Shown here: positions 34,867 through 46,899 of the stretch, piece by piece
How the letters are laid out: every line of letters starts with the position of its first letter
Numbering within the stretch: the first letter of the stretch is position 1
NCBI RefSeq assembly: GCF_002209355.2
Contig: NZ_CP106855.1
Location: 1 to 64,000, forward strand
DNA length: 64,000 bases
Direction: 5' to 3'
Source of the DNA: Bdellovibrio sp. SKB1291214
Lineage (GTDB): Bacteria > Bdellovibrionota > Bdellovibrionia > Bdellovibrionales > Bdellovibrionaceae
Notes under the pieces: model-generated
Told to the model about the DNA's origin: nothing
The model's input: the letters and a program-made list of their open reading frames with translations, nothing else
Databases searched by the model: none
Made by a program: the position numbers and the translations under genes

Positions 34867-37800
34867 TATTGACCCATCCAATTAACAAGACGAAGCTCAG
34901 AACCCGTTTCACCGTTGTTGTAATAGTTCACAGGATCCACTTTGCTCATGTAGTCCAAGGCGCCGTGGTAAGCTTCGTTGTAGGCTTCAAGTTCCCACGC
35001 ACGATCAACACAGGCTTTGTAACTGTCTTTTGCTTTCCCTACAAATGGAGCAGCAAACTGTTCAACGCCCGCCTTATATTGTTTTGTCTCTTCCGGATTC
35101 AAGCCTGGAGGAAGTGGCGCATTTTGGATGGCTTGGGCCATATTCAAATTCGCATCACCTAACAACGCCAAAGAACTTACGATCTCGTCAGCACTGTCGT
35201 ACTTGATCACCTCAACCAATTCACCTGAAAGCTTCGTTACCAATGCAAGTTTTCTGTCAGCAGCTGCTTTTTGTCTTGCAGGGTTTGCTGGGAAATTGAT
35301 TGATTTCATTTCCTTAAACGTTGCTTGAGCATCTTGGAACTTCAACTTAGCTGCATAAGAAGCGCCCGGGCCTTTTCTATTCGGAGCGAAACGTTTTTGA
35401 ATCGCCAAAGTTTTACCCGCCCATTCTTTCGAACGAGTGATTGCGTTTACTTCCTTCGACAAAGAATAAACCCAGTAAGCACTTTCAACGACTTTCTCTT
35501 GATCACGACCACCTGTCTCCACGTATTCCATATAGTTATGGATCGCAGCACCCTTTTGACCGGCCTTGCGATGAATCGTCGCGATGTTATAAAGAACTTC
35601 CACATTCTCACTGCGTTTTTTGTTCATTTTCGTGAACTCAGTGTAGGCACGGATAGCTTCATCACCACGGCCTAATGCTTCGTACAGAACCGCAGCATTA
35701 AACATCATGTTCGCAGAAAGTGGATCTTTTGGATTCTCTTGCGCTAACTGTTTGTACAATCTAGCTGCTTCTTCGAACTGTGCGGAATCTTGATACTGTT
35801 TCGCCAAGAAACGACGCACTTTAGGTCTTAGTTTCTCAGCCTCTGGATCTTTAGAAGCGATCACACCTTTGTATGCAGCAATGGCCATACCGTTTTGACC
35901 GGCACGTTCATAGTTGATACCCGCATTGTACAAGGCTGTCGTTGCCAGATTCGAAGTAGGATTCTGTTTCGCAAAAGCCTCATAGGCTTGAGCAGACTCA
36001 GCAAACTTCTTTTGGCCCTCAAGATCTTGACCCTTTTTGAAGGATGCTTTTTCCATGATACCGCGGATGTCTTTACCCACTGGAGACGCTGCGATAGAAG
36101 GTACGGCTAACATTTCGGCGCCAACTTTTTCCAGACCGGCATAGTCTTTCTTCAAGTTGTAAACGTCCAAGATCAAGTTCGCAGAGTATTCAGAGTACTT
36201 AGATTTCGGATGAGTTTTAACGATATCGCGGAACACCTTAACTGCCTCATCGAAATGATTCGATTGATAGTACAAGCGACCAATACGGAATTTGATTTCC
36301 GGAGTCTTTTCAGAATTCGGGAATTTACTCACGTACCATGTTCCAGCTTTGATGAAACGATCCACTTTTGGATCCAATGGAATCGGATCCAACGAGTTAC
36401 CCACACGTTTTTGCATTTCTGCGTCGGTTGGGATCGTTTTTTCTACTGCCAAGATCAAGTTCTGCGCCGCTTTTGGAGCAAACTTGCTGTTCGGAGCTTT
36501 TTCAGCAACCCATTGGTATTGAACGAAAGCCTCGTCGTAACGTTGCATATCGTACAACAACTCCCCGTAGTAGAAGTGCATATCACCTGCTACCGGAGAA
36601 TCGGAGAATTCAGCTAAATAAAGCTTATAACCTTCGTTTGCTTGCGTTTGAGAGAATTGCGCACGAGAGTTTTGAGCCGTTTGATGTTGCTGCAAGATAT
36701 AGTTACGCAGTGTCGTTTCACGCAACTTATAAGAGCTATCCATCAACTCTTTATTTTTATTATTCGCTGCGTACCAGTCACTGCCTTTGCCGTAATCTTT
36801 CACCCAGCCATAAAGTTCATCTTTAAAGCGCGCTGTATTCTTAGCATAAAAGAAGTTTTGAACAACTTGGTATTGATACTCAAATGCCTTAGGAGAGGTC
36901 GGATTACGCGCGATCAAAAGCTTAAAGATGTCACGAGAAGCATCTTTATTACCACGAGACTGATATTGATAAGCTAGTTTTTCCAAGTAAGCATCACTGC
37001 CTTGACCGATCAACCCGTCAAAGTAGTTCGCAGCATTCGCAGGATCACCACCCTCAGCATAGAAAATAACCAAGTCGCGCATTGCTTCGCCTTCTAGGCG
37101 AGTGCGGTTAACTGATTTACCCGCGACTTGTTCAGCTTCTTCCTGACGGCTGCTTTTGATGATGTATTCAAGATACGCAAGACCTTGTTGAACTTTGCCC
37201 AAGCGGAACAAGCACCAACCGCCTTTGTACATCGCGAACGTGTGCAAACGGTGCTTTTTTTGCTTGATCAAGAAAGTGTATTCTTTGTAGGCATCAGCCC
37301 ATTTTTCATTTTCAAAATAGTATTCACCCAAAGCAAAGTGCGCTTCACCCACGAAGCTTGAATTTGGATAACGCTTTGTTAGATCTTCATAGTATTGAGC
37401 ACCTTTTTTGACGTCGCCCAACTCAAAGTAGTTATAACCCAAGAAAAACAATGCTTGTGGCATTTTTGAATCTTTAGGGAAATCACGTTGGAACCATTCG
37501 TACAATTGGACTGCTTTACGGTTATAGTCGCGAGCTTCCTCAAGTTCCAACACTGGCTTACGATTCGTTTTCTTTTCATTGTAAGCACGAAGCTTTGCAT
37601 CGTACTCGTCCTGTTTACGGGAGTCGACCAAGCCTGATTTTTCGACGTAAAGCTCTGCCAAACGCAGCCACAACTCACCACGGTTAGGGCTTGTTTTAAA
37701 TCTCTGTGTCAATTTGTAAAGTTCTTGGATCTGTTGATCCAAAATCTTTTCATACTGAGCTTTTTGGTCGCCACTTTTCGCTTTGCTCATCATGATCTCA

Positions 37801-38081
37801 GAAGAACGTGGCGGTTTGACCGCCGACAAGTTCACTTGATTCGCTTGAGCGCCGAAACCCATATTAGCATTAGCTGTCGGAAGTGCCGTCGCGTCTTTTT
37901 TAGCTTTAGCATTATCACGATCAGCTTGAGCCAATAACTCACCCACAGTTTTTGCGCGTGATGAAACCGCTGGCGCTGCCTTGCCTTTTTTTGCAGGGGC
38001 AGCAAGCACTGGTTGTAAAGAACCCGAAACCAGTGTCGTGATTAAACTCGTAACAAGAAGCTTATGCCTATTAAATTTCAT
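34866..38081 (-). CDS. Large periplasmic TPR protein (GltD/PglI-like)
   Basis: Start at ATG 38081, giving 1071 aa. A signal peptide (about 1-27, ending VLAAPAKKG) leads to an almost continuous array of tetratricopeptide-type repeats, such as PQALFFLGYNYFELGDVKKG, FVGEAHFALGEYYFENEKWA and TTALYNAGINYERAGQNG. Size and neighbours agree with the long periplasmic TPR protein GltD of Myxococcus. It probably forms the trans-periplasmic scaffold between the inner-membrane transducer and the outer-membrane barrels. Confidence 0.85.
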   Translation of the reverse strand: MKFNRHKLLVTSLITTLVSGSLQPVLAAPAKKGKAAPAVSSRAKTVGELLAQADRDNAKAKKDATALPTANANMGFGAQANQVNLSAVKPPRSSEIMMSKAKSGDQKAQYEKILDQQIQELYKLTQRFKTSPNRGELWLRLAELYVEKSGLVDSRKQDEYDAKLRAYNEKKTNRKPVLELEEARDYNRKAVQLYEWFQRDFPKDSKMPQALFFLGYNYFELGDVKKGAQYYEDLTKRYPNSSFVGEAHFALGEYYFENEKWADAYKEYTFLIKQKKHRLHTFAMYKGGWCLFRLGKVQQGLAYLEYIIKSSRQEEAEQVAGKSVNRTRLEGEAMRDLVIFYAEGGDPANAANYFDGLIGQGSDAYLEKLAYQYQSRGNKDASRDIFKLLIARNPTSPKAFEYQYQVVQNFFYAKNTARFKDELYGWVKDYGKGSDWYAANNKNKELMDSSYKLRETTLRNYILQQHQTAQNSRAQFSQTQANEGYKLYLAEFSDSPVAGDMHFYYGELLYDMQRYDEAFVQYQWVAEKAPNSKFAPKAAQNLILAVEKTIPTDAEMQKRVGNSLDPIPLDPKVDRFIKAGTWYVSKFPNSEKTPEIKFRIGRLYYQSNHFDEAVKVFRDIVKTHPKSKYSEYSANLILDVYNLKKDYAGLEKVGAEMLAVPSIAASPVGKDIRGIMEKASFKKGQDLEGQKKFAESAQAYEAFAKQNPTSNLATTALYNAGINYERAGQNGMAIAAYKGVIASKDPEAEKLRPKVRRFLAKQYQDSAQFEEAARLYKQLAQENPKDPLSANMMFNAAVLYEALGRGDEAIRAYTEFTKMNKKRSENVEVLYNIATIHRKAGQKGAAIHNYMEYVETGGRDQEKVVESAYWVYSLSKEVNAITRSKEWAGKTLAIQKRFAPNRKGPGASYAAKLKFQDAQATFKEMKSINFPANPARQKAAADRKLALVTKLSGELVEVIKYDSADEIVSSLALLGDANLNMAQAIQNAPLPPGLNPEETKQYKAGVEQFAAPFVGKAKDSYKACVDRAWELEAYNEAYHGALDYMSKVDPVNYYNNGETGSELRLVNWMGQ

Positions 38082-38086
38082 AATTC

Positions 38087-39661
38087 CTACTCGCAACTTT
38101 GTTTGCCCAGATAGTGATAGTTACCGATTTCATCCAACCAGAATTCGCCTTGGAACGGATAATACTGGAAGCCGTTTTCGATGTAGAACTTACGGTTTAC
38201 GTTATCGTCAATTTGCTCGCCCAAGTCTTTGCCAGCAATTTTCTTTTTAACGCTTTCTTTTCTGCCGTTGATCATTTCGTAACGGATAAAGCCAGCTTGT
38301 TCATAAAGATCGTGAAGCTCAGCTCGCATGTTCAACAAATGGGCTTTCATCATATCGCCCACCGCAAGTTTCGTGTTTTTCATACGATTTGCGATGATTT
38401 TCAAAGAGTACTGACCCAAAGCCGATGCACGGAATGTGGGGCTGCCTTCAACACGCGCTTTTTCTTGGTTCAAACGAGCCAAATAGTTCATCGCACGTTT
38501 CACGTCGCCTTGATCCATGATGTTTCTAAGAACAATGTAGGGAAGGTGAAGATTCGCCGACTTATCAGTCGTTTTGATGATCTTCGCTTTCTCTAGCTCT
38601 TGATAGTAATACGTATTGTCGTTCGTGCTCTTGATGAAATTACCGATTTTTGCGCGAATAGGACCGTAAGTCGTCTCGAACAAATTCAAGACTTTCTCCA
38701 TTTCATCGTATTTACAGATGTAAAGGTAAACAATGGAACGAAGAAGTAAACTCTCCGGCATATAGAAGTCTTCGTAATATGCCGAGTGGAGAGTTTGGAA
38801 ATTACTCATCGCTGAACGGAAACGAGCTGCACGCAACATAGCCCAAGATTGCTCAAAGACTGCATCATGCCAAGCCAAAGTATCGCGAGGGACTTGAGAG
38901 TAAGCTTCGATAGCTTGATCCCAATCTTTCTTTTGATAGAAAGCACGAGCCAAAGCCAACTGCGCTTGAACTTTGTTTGTGTCTGTGACGGGCGCGGCAC
39001 CACGTGCCTCGATCATGTTTTGGAAAACCGTGATCGCTGCTGGAACTTCATTGGCTTCAAGTTCAGACAAACCACGGTTGTACAATGCTTGGAAGTAATA
39101 GCTGCTGTTGGCACCTACACGACCGAACATATCGATCGCCTTTGCAAACTGACCGTTACGACGCTGGATTTCTCCGAGGCGATAGTAAACCATGTCTTTT
39201 TGGCTTGCTGGAATCGAGTTCAAATCCACACGTGAAATCGCGTAGTTTAGAATCGTGTCATCGCCCAAACCATCGGCCACGATAGAAAGTTTTTCGATCG
39301 CAGGTTTAGAATAACGAGGATTTCCTGAGCGAATCACATCCACGAATTGGAAAGCCGCCGTTTGATACAATTTCAATTGCATCAACATCGTACCCAAAAT
39401 GTATTTAATTTGAGGACGTTCTGCTGCCAGTTCTGGTTTTCTTGCCAACGTGAACAAGTTATTCGCGGCCGCTGCATACTGACCGTTTTGAGCCATTTGC
39501 AATGCTTTTGCCAATTGCTGTTTCGCATTTGGAGGAGCCACTGCTCTGCGAGCCGCAGGTTGAGCCGTACGTTTTGCCGGTGCTTTTTTTGCCGTCTGCG
39601 CTTCAGACACGACCGGCATGATCATACTTGTTGCGATCAAGAGTAAAAGTTGTTTTCTCAT
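38087..39661 (-). CDS. Periplasmic TPR-like protein (GltC-like)
   Basis: A 524-aa exported protein: signal peptide about 1-21 (ending SEAQT), a basic Ala/Pro-rich linker, then helical repeats of TPR type between about 45 and 330 (AKALQMAQNGQYAAAANNLF, YRLGEIQRRNGQFAKAIDMF, ALARAFYQKKDWDQAIEAYS). The C-terminal part is mixed and ends in an aromatic stretch (FQYYPFQGEFWLDEIGNYHY). M. xanthus GltC is a similar periplasmic TPR protein encoded beside two barrel proteins, as here. It overlaps the barrel gene by 4 bp. Confidence 0.82.
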   Translation of the reverse strand: MRKQLLLLIATSMIMPVVSEAQTAKKAPAKRTAQPAARRAVAPPNAKQQLAKALQMAQNGQYAAAANNLFTLARKPELAAERPQIKYILGTMLMQLKLYQTAAFQFVDVIRSGNPRYSKPAIEKLSIVADGLGDDTILNYAISRVDLNSIPASQKDMVYYRLGEIQRRNGQFAKAIDMFGRVGANSSYYFQALYNRGLSELEANEVPAAITVFQNMIEARGAAPVTDTNKVQAQLALARAFYQKKDWDQAIEAYSQVPRDTLAWHDAVFEQSWAMLRAARFRSAMSNFQTLHSAYYEDFYMPESLLLRSIVYLYICKYDEMEKVLNLFETTYGPIRAKIGNFIKSTNDNTYYYQELEKAKIIKTTDKSANLHLPYIVLRNIMDQGDVKRAMNYLARLNQEKARVEGSPTFRASALGQYSLKIIANRMKNTKLAVGDMMKAHLLNMRAELHDLYEQAGFIRYEMINGRKESVKKKIAGKDLGEQIDDNVNRKFYIENGFQYYPFQGEFWLDEIGNYHYLGKQSCE

Positions 39662-40491
39662 CGGTATGTTGCCTCCGGAAAGAACCAGCTCACGCCTACA
39701 GTTAAGAACAAGTTATTGAAGTTGTTATCGGACTTAGTTGTGCCCGTCACATTCCCCATATTGTCTTTAATTTTGTTGGTGACTGTCGCATTGTAAAAGT
39801 TCCAGCTGAAGTCCCAGCGGAATGCTACAGATTTCGTCAAAGAGAAAATCTGACCAGCAGCCACGTGAATTGTTCCGCAGCTTTGACCCGTTGAAGCTTC
39901 CGTCATCCCGTAACCACCAGAAAAATACAAATCGAATGGAACGATCCGGTTATTGAACCAAGTCATTTTACCGTAGATCGGCACCCACATTAAATCGGCA
40001 CCCATATAGGATTTCGGATAAGCCAAGCTTTCCGTGGAAACACCGTTATTTGTTTCAAGTTCACGTGTCGATTCACGTTGAGTTGTCGTCAAACCAAAAT
40101 AGTTCAACTCCACACCCCACGTTTCAGTCAGGAAATAACCGGCTTTTAAAACGCCACCCATCGTATTAAAGAACGGATCGTTCGTTACGATAGTACCGCC
40201 ACCGAACAACTCGAAACGACCTGTCTTAGGCATGAAACGTTTTTGGATAATCGAGATTTCTTGGAAAGGCGCAAGGTTCGCAAGTCCTTTGAAATCAGTC
40301 GTATTTTTTTCTTCGTCAGTATTATAGCTCTTTGCTGCAGCGGAATTTTCGATAGTCGGCTTTTTAGGAGCAGACTTATTCATTTCAACTTCGATGACAT
40401 CCACATCGTCACCAGCCTCCTGGGCGTTCGACAACCCCGGAGTCAGCATCGCAGCGATCAGTAAAAATGCGATTAGTTTTCTGTTCAACAT
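39658..40491 (-). CDS. Outer-membrane beta-barrel protein (GltA/GltB-like), 277 aa
   Basis: A signal peptide (about 1-23) is followed by an acidic linker and, from about residue 85, alternating amphipathic strands of an 8-10-strand outer-membrane barrel (RFELFGGGTIVTND, TWGVELNYFGLTTTQ, MTWFNNRIVPFDLYFSGGYG). The TGSS linker and C-terminal strand TVGVSWFFPEATYR lack a terminal Phe. It belongs to the outer-membrane group of the Glt-like cluster. Confidence 0.82.
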   Translation of the reverse strand: MLNRKLIAFLLIAAMLTPGLSNAQEAGDDVDVIEVEMNKSAPKKPTIENSAAAKSYNTDEEKNTTDFKGLANLAPFQEISIIQKRFMPKTGRFELFGGGTIVTNDPFFNTMGGVLKAGYFLTETWGVELNYFGLTTTQRESTRELETNNGVSTESLAYPKSYMGADLMWVPIYGKMTWFNNRIVPFDLYFSGGYGMTEASTGQSCGTIHVAAGQIFSLTKSVAFRWDFSWNFYNATVTNKIKDNMGNVTGTTKSDNNFNNLFLTVGVSWFFPEATYR

Positions 40492-40504
40492 CTTTCAACC
40501 TCGC

Positions 40505-41248
40505 TTAAAACAAGTAAGACAAACCGACATCGAGGTTTGTAGTGTAAGTGAGTCGCTCTTCGAATGAATCTTTAGCTGGAATAGGATTCGACGTATTCCC
40601 TGTGGAGCCGTCGTTCATCGAATTCTTTTTAAATGGAATAGGTGCTTGATTCATGTACAAACGAAGATCAAAACGCAAAGCCCACTGTGGGCTAAAGTAA
40701 AACTTTTGACCGATACCCAACGCCAACGCCGCATATGATTTGTTTTCAAACTTAACCATACCTAATGCGCCAGAACCGAACAGCATCGTATTAATAACCA
40801 TCGATTTCGTCAGAGACATTTTTCCATAGAAAACCTTGACGTTATAGTCAGCCATAATCGTCATCTCTGGTTTTGGTGCGCGGTTGTAATCAAGACCATA
40901 CTCTTTATGCAATTGATTGGAATATGTTGAAAGACCCGAAGAGTTCTTAGCAAACAACAATCCGATCGCATTGTCTTCGTTCCAGTTGTAGTAAGCCGAA
41001 GCACCAAATTTACTGACGTCATAAATCGGTTCTGTCAAAGCCATACCGTAAAACAAGTTCGCATCTACGCGGCCTGCGGTCACAACACGACGGTTTTTAA
41101 CACTCACCGATTTATCAAAGATCGGGAGTACGGACTCTTTGGCCAGCTCTTCTACTGGCAACTCAACCAACTCAGCCGCGAATGCTGTCTTATGAAGAAG
41201 CAAAGCTGCACCAATGATGATCAAGGCTTTCAAACCATTCTTTAGCAT
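40505..41248 (-). CDS. Outer-membrane beta-barrel protein (GltA/GltB-like), 247 aa
   Basis: Signal peptide about 1-24 (ending AFAAE), a short linker, then a barrel of amphipathic strands ending in NLDVGLSYLF, which has the terminal Phe recognised by the Bam machinery. It is likely a paralogue of the next barrel gene, as GltA and GltB are in Myxococcus. It is the first gene of the Glt-like block and starts 4 bp after the kdsC stop codon. Confidence 0.82.
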   Translation of the reverse strand: MLKNGLKALIIIGAALLLHKTAFAAELVELPVEELAKESVLPIFDKSVSVKNRRVVTAGRVDANLFYGMALTEPIYDVSKFGASAYYNWNEDNAIGLLFAKNSSGLSTYSNQLHKEYGLDYNRAPKPEMTIMADYNVKVFYGKMSLTKSMVINTMLFGSGALGMVKFENKSYAALALGIGQKFYFSPQWALRFDLRLYMNQAPIPFKKNSMNDGSTGNTSNPIPAKDSFEERLTYTTNLDVGLSYLF

Positions 41249-41251
41249 GAT

Positions 41252-41755
41252 TTACCTACCTGAGGAAAACGCCCCATATTTATAAATGTAATCACAAACT
41301 TCACGAACTGCTCCGCAACCGCCTGGTCGCTTCGTCACGTAATCTGCAATCTCAATCACTTCATCAACTGCTTCAGGAACTGTGGCCCCGAAGGACACTG
41401 CTTGCAAAAGTGGGATATCGAAAATGTCGTCGCCCACGTACGCCATTTCATTTGGTGAAATGCCGGATTCTTTTTGCAGCTGTAAGAAAGAAGGCTCTTT
41501 GTCGAGAGCACCTTCATAGAAATAATGAATACCAAGGGACTTTGCGCGAGCTCGCACATCCTCTGCCTTTGTGCCAGTGATGACCGCGATCTTGTAACCC
41601 GCTTCTGTCAAACGTTTGATGCCCACGCCATCGCGGATGGAGTAAAAACGGCGCCACTCGCCGTTTTCAAACCATATGCGTGTGTCGGTCATGACGCCAT
41701 CGACATCGAGCACCAACATCTTGATATTTTTAAGTTTTGATATTTCTATTGCCAC
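41252..41755 (-). CDS. kdsC: KDO-8-phosphate phosphatase
   Basis: HAD-family phosphatase that releases Kdo from Kdo-8-phosphate for LPS inner core. The nucleophile motif is MLVLDVDGVMTDTRIWF (about 13-29), motif II is IAVITGTKAEDV, and the metal-binding motif is AYVGDDIFDIPLL. At 167 aa it lacks a cap domain, as KdsC tetramers do. The GTG at 41755 is taken as start. A weak hairpin (41810-41835) lies upstream. Confidence 0.95.
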   Translation of the reverse strand: MAIEISKLKNIKMLVLDVDGVMTDTRIWFENGEWRRFYSIRDGVGIKRLTEAGYKIAVITGTKAEDVRARAKSLGIHYFYEGALDKEPSFLQLQKESGISPNEMAYVGDDIFDIPLLQAVSFGATVPEAVDEVIEIADYVTKRPGGCGAVREVCDYIYKYGAFSSGR

Positions 41756-41960
41756 GAAATCATTGTGGGAAATTATTACTACAGGAGCAAGCGCCGCACC
41801 TTGATACAGGACCTTTGTCTCACTAGAGAAAGGTCTGGTTTGAACTCAAGGAAAGCTGAAATTTGTTAAAGGAAACGAAAACACTCAGGTAAAGTATGTT
41901 CCCTTTTTAGAAACTAGACCCCAAGGCGAGTGACTGTTATTGGACAGTGATGAAGCTGTG
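41756..41960. other. Intergenic region between kdsC and the TonB-like gene
   Basis: No gene is supported here. GACCTTT (41810-41816) and AAAGGTC (41829-41835) form a 7-bp stem about 55 bp before the kdsC start, possibly a weak terminator or leader structure. No clear promoter boxes were seen. Confidence 0.35.
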
Positions 41961-42614
41961 CTACTGCAAAGAATATTCGATAGGAATTTCTAGCCGCGCA
42001 GAAGTTTGTGCAAATTCCTGAGGCAAGGGTTTGTATTTTCCAATACCAGCAATCAGGGTTTTTGCAGCCTCGTTCAATCGCTCAAAAGCCGCGGCCTGCT
42101 TGATTCCTACGGCCGTTATAGAACCATCTTGTTGAACCGTAAATTCAACTAAAACACGACCCGTTTCGCGAAGTCTTTTGGAAGTCACGGGATAAACTTT
42201 GCGACCTTCAATCAAGATGCGCAGCTCATAAAGATAACGTTCTTTGATGGTTGCAGAGTGGCTGCCATTGGCTTCACCCAGTGGACCTGAAGTCAGAATT
42301 CCATCGGCATGCCCCAAAGTTTTAGCTCCTGCAATTTCAGCATTTTGTGGAGTCACTTCTGTCGGTTTGATTTTCTTTTTTTCGAGCGCAATATCGCCCT
42401 CATTAGAAACTACGGGCGCCGCAATTCTATTCGCTGCTGTTGCAACCGAAGGCAAAGACTCAAACTCAACAACTACCGCACCACCCTTTTTGTAAGCACC
42501 AAAGGGTGCCAAAACTTGGGGCTTCATCGCAATAATCGACATCCCTGCAAACACTAACAGGTGCAGAAAAAGAGAGATTGCGAAGGGTGGTAATTCTTTA
42601 TATTTCGAGTTCAA
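41961..42614 (-). CDS. TonB-family C-terminal domain protein
   Basis: A 217-aa inner-membrane protein with one helix (about 11-29) and a variable periplasmic linker, ending in a TonB/TolA-type C-terminal domain (about 125-217: ERYLYELRILIEGRKVYPV, GRVLVEFTVQQDGSITAVGI, LIAGIGKYKPLP). TTG at 42614 behind GAAGAGG is taken as start. The ExbBD-like proteins encoded 10 kb away may energise it. It lies inside the LPS/Kdo block, separating kdsD from kdsC. Alternative role: transducer to an unidentified outer-membrane receptor. Confidence 0.85.
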   Translation of the reverse strand: MNSKYKELPPFAISLFLHLLVFAGMSIIAMKPQVLAPFGAYKKGGAVVVEFESLPSVATAANRIAAPVVSNEGDIALEKKKIKPTEVTPQNAEIAGAKTLGHADGILTSGPLGEANGSHSATIKERYLYELRILIEGRKVYPVTSKRLRETGRVLVEFTVQQDGSITAVGIKQAAAFERLNEAAKTLIAGIGKYKPLPQEFAQTSARLEIPIEYSLQ

Positions 42615-42713
42615 AAATGCCTCTTCCAGTAAGTATAGCAGAGGGTTTAGTAGACCCCTCTAGAAAAGTCACCACGTGGGGGCTTAAATGAAAACTAATG
42701 GAAAATGAGAGGC

Positions 42714-42733
42714 GGGGTTTCAGTTGAAACCCC
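42714..42733 (-). terminator. Hairpin after kdsD
   Basis: A perfect stem GGGGTTTCA / TGAAACCCC with a two-base GT centre lies 7 bp past the kdsD stop. The T-tract on the minus strand is weak (GCCTCTCATTTT), while four T follow on the plus strand, so terminator strength is uncertain. Confidence 0.5.
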
Positions 42734-42739
42734 TTTTAA

Positions 42740-43720
42740 TTAGCGTACACGTGCTTTCAAAAGATCTTGAACATGCAGAATACCAACTGGTTTCAATGGC
42801 TGGCTGGACTCTTTATCTAGGACGAACAACATATTGATTTGAAACTGCTCCATGACGAACAAGGCTTTTTCAGCCAATTCATTTTTGTCAATCGTACGTG
42901 GATTGGTCGTCATCAGGTCCTTTGCTTGGCCCGTGAATGGATCATTTGATTTATCCAAACGGCGACGAATTTGACCGTCAGTAATAACTCCGACCAAGTC
43001 ACCTTTTTCATCGACGATGCCAGCAGCGCCACGAACATCTTTATGAGTCATGATCGAGAACACTTCCTTCAAAGGAGCATTTAAACCCACTGTCGGTAAA
43101 GCATCTCCGATATGCATGACGTCTTTCACACGAGTCAAAAGACGATAGCCTAGACTTCCACCTGGATGGAATTCTGCAAAGTCTGCAGAACTAAATCCTT
43201 TTTGAGCCATCACACACATGGCCACAGCATCACCCATAGCTAAAGTCGCTGTGCTGCTAGCAGTGGGAGCAAGTCCCAAAGGACATGCTTCCTCTGACAC
43301 GGCGATATCCAAAGTGACTTTAGCTGCCTTAGCTAGTGAAGAAGACGGCTTACCCGTAAGAGCAATCATCGGAATCCCCTTACGAGCAACAAAACTTAAA
43401 ATACCGGAAAACTCGGGAGACTCCCCGCCATAGGATAAAGCCATAATTATATCGTCATTTGTAACGAGCCCTAAATCGCCGTGGTTGCCTTCAGCAGGAT
43501 GCAAAAAGACGGCAGGTGTCCCTGTCGACGAAAAAGTACTGGCAAGTTTACGAGCAATCTGTCCCGACTTCCCCATACCAGTTACTACAAGCTTTCCTTT
43601 GCAGCCGCTGATCATTTTAACGACTTGTTCAAATTCAGCACCAATACGGGGTTTCAATGCCAAGACAGCTTGTGCCTCAACATCCAAAACTTTCAATGCC
43701 TGCTCAACAACTTTAGACAT
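42740..43720 (-). CDS. kdsD: Arabinose-5-phosphate isomerase
   Basis: Interconverts ribulose-5-phosphate and arabinose-5-phosphate, the first step of Kdo synthesis. The SIS domain (about 40-170) has GMGKSGQIARKLASTFSS and HPAEGNHGDLG, and two CBS domains follow (about 205-320; IMTHKDVRGAAGIVDEKGDL). Length 326 aa is normal. It is 8 bp from pyrG. Together with kdsB and kdsC it gives three of four Kdo-pathway enzymes; kdsA is not in the window. Confidence 0.95.
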   Translation of the reverse strand: MSKVVEQALKVLDVEAQAVLALKPRIGAEFEQVVKMISGCKGKLVVTGMGKSGQIARKLASTFSSTGTPAVFLHPAEGNHGDLGLVTNDDIIMALSYGGESPEFSGILSFVARKGIPMIALTGKPSSSLAKAAKVTLDIAVSEEACPLGLAPTASSTATLAMGDAVAMCVMAQKGFSSADFAEFHPGGSLGYRLLTRVKDVMHIGDALPTVGLNAPLKEVFSIMTHKDVRGAAGIVDEKGDLVGVITDGQIRRRLDKSNDPFTGQAKDLMTTNPRTIDKNELAEKALFVMEQFQINMLFVLDKESSQPLKPVGILHVQDLLKARVR

Positions 43721-43728
43721 AACTGATC

Positions 43729-46162
<2,434 letters not shown>

Positions 46163-46178
<16 letters not shown>

Positions 46179-46735
46179 TTCGCGTAAATATAGTCTTCAA
46201 CTTCCTCTTGCCCTGTTTTCTTTAAAGCAGAAGTTGCAAAGACAGCACTTAGACCCGTTTCTTTTTTTAGCTTGTTCACGGCTTGCAGCATTTGTGAACG
46301 GGACATTTTATCGGCTTTAGTTAAAACCACCGCCAACGGGAATCCCTGAGTTTCAGAGAAACGGCGAAGAAGATCTTCATCTTCACTCCACGATCTGCGG
46401 ATATCCATAACCAAAATTAAACCAACAAGACTTTCACGAGAATTTAAATAAACTTCGATCATCTTGTGCCAATCACGGATCTCATCACCCGAGCGTGCCG
46501 CAAATCCATAACCCGGCATATCCACAAGGACGAAAGAATCCATATCAAAAAAATTCAACAAACGAGTTTTACCCGGAGTCGAACTGACTTTAGCGATCTT
46601 ATTTGTAGCTAAACCATTGATGAAGGAACTCTTGCCCGCATTAGATCTACCCGCGATAGCCACTTCGGCTTTTTTATGGACGGGATAGTCTTTTTCAAGA
46701 ACTGCACTTTTAATGAATCTGATCTGTTTTGGCAT
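46163..46735 (-). CDS. engB: Ribosome-biogenesis GTPase EngB (YsxC/YihA)
   Basis: Needed for 50S subunit assembly. ATG 46735 is preferred to a TTG at 46750. At 190 aa it has G1 GRSNAGKSSFI, G3 DMPGYG, G4 TKAD and the basic C-terminus typical of EngB. It is first in the engB-kdsB-pyrG-kdsD block, and its divergent neighbour is the sigma-54 activator gene. Confidence 0.96.
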
Positions 46736-46855
46736 AACGTAGGCTACCAATTTTTACAGCGATTCTCAATTCTCAATTCTTGGAAACCTATCTTAGGCTC
46801 AATACATCAAAGACCTAAACTGGGGTCCTGGATGAGGTATATTCGAATTGAGCTG

Positions 46856-46871
46856 TGGCAACCCCTTTGCT
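46856..46871 (+). promoter_or_regulatory. Sigma-54 (-24/-12) promoter of the FHA activator gene
   Basis: TGGCAACCCCTTTGCT contains the -24 element TGGCA and -12 element TTGC with GG-to-GC spacing exactly as in the consensus TGGCACRNNNNTTGCW. The predicted start at about 46882 would leave roughly 18 nt of leader, holding the GAAGGAG ribosome binding site before ATG 46900. Because the downstream gene encodes a sigma-54 activator, the promoter suggests autoregulation. Confidence 0.75.
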
Positions 46872-46899
46872 TGGGCACTCCTCGCGAAGGAGACAAAAT

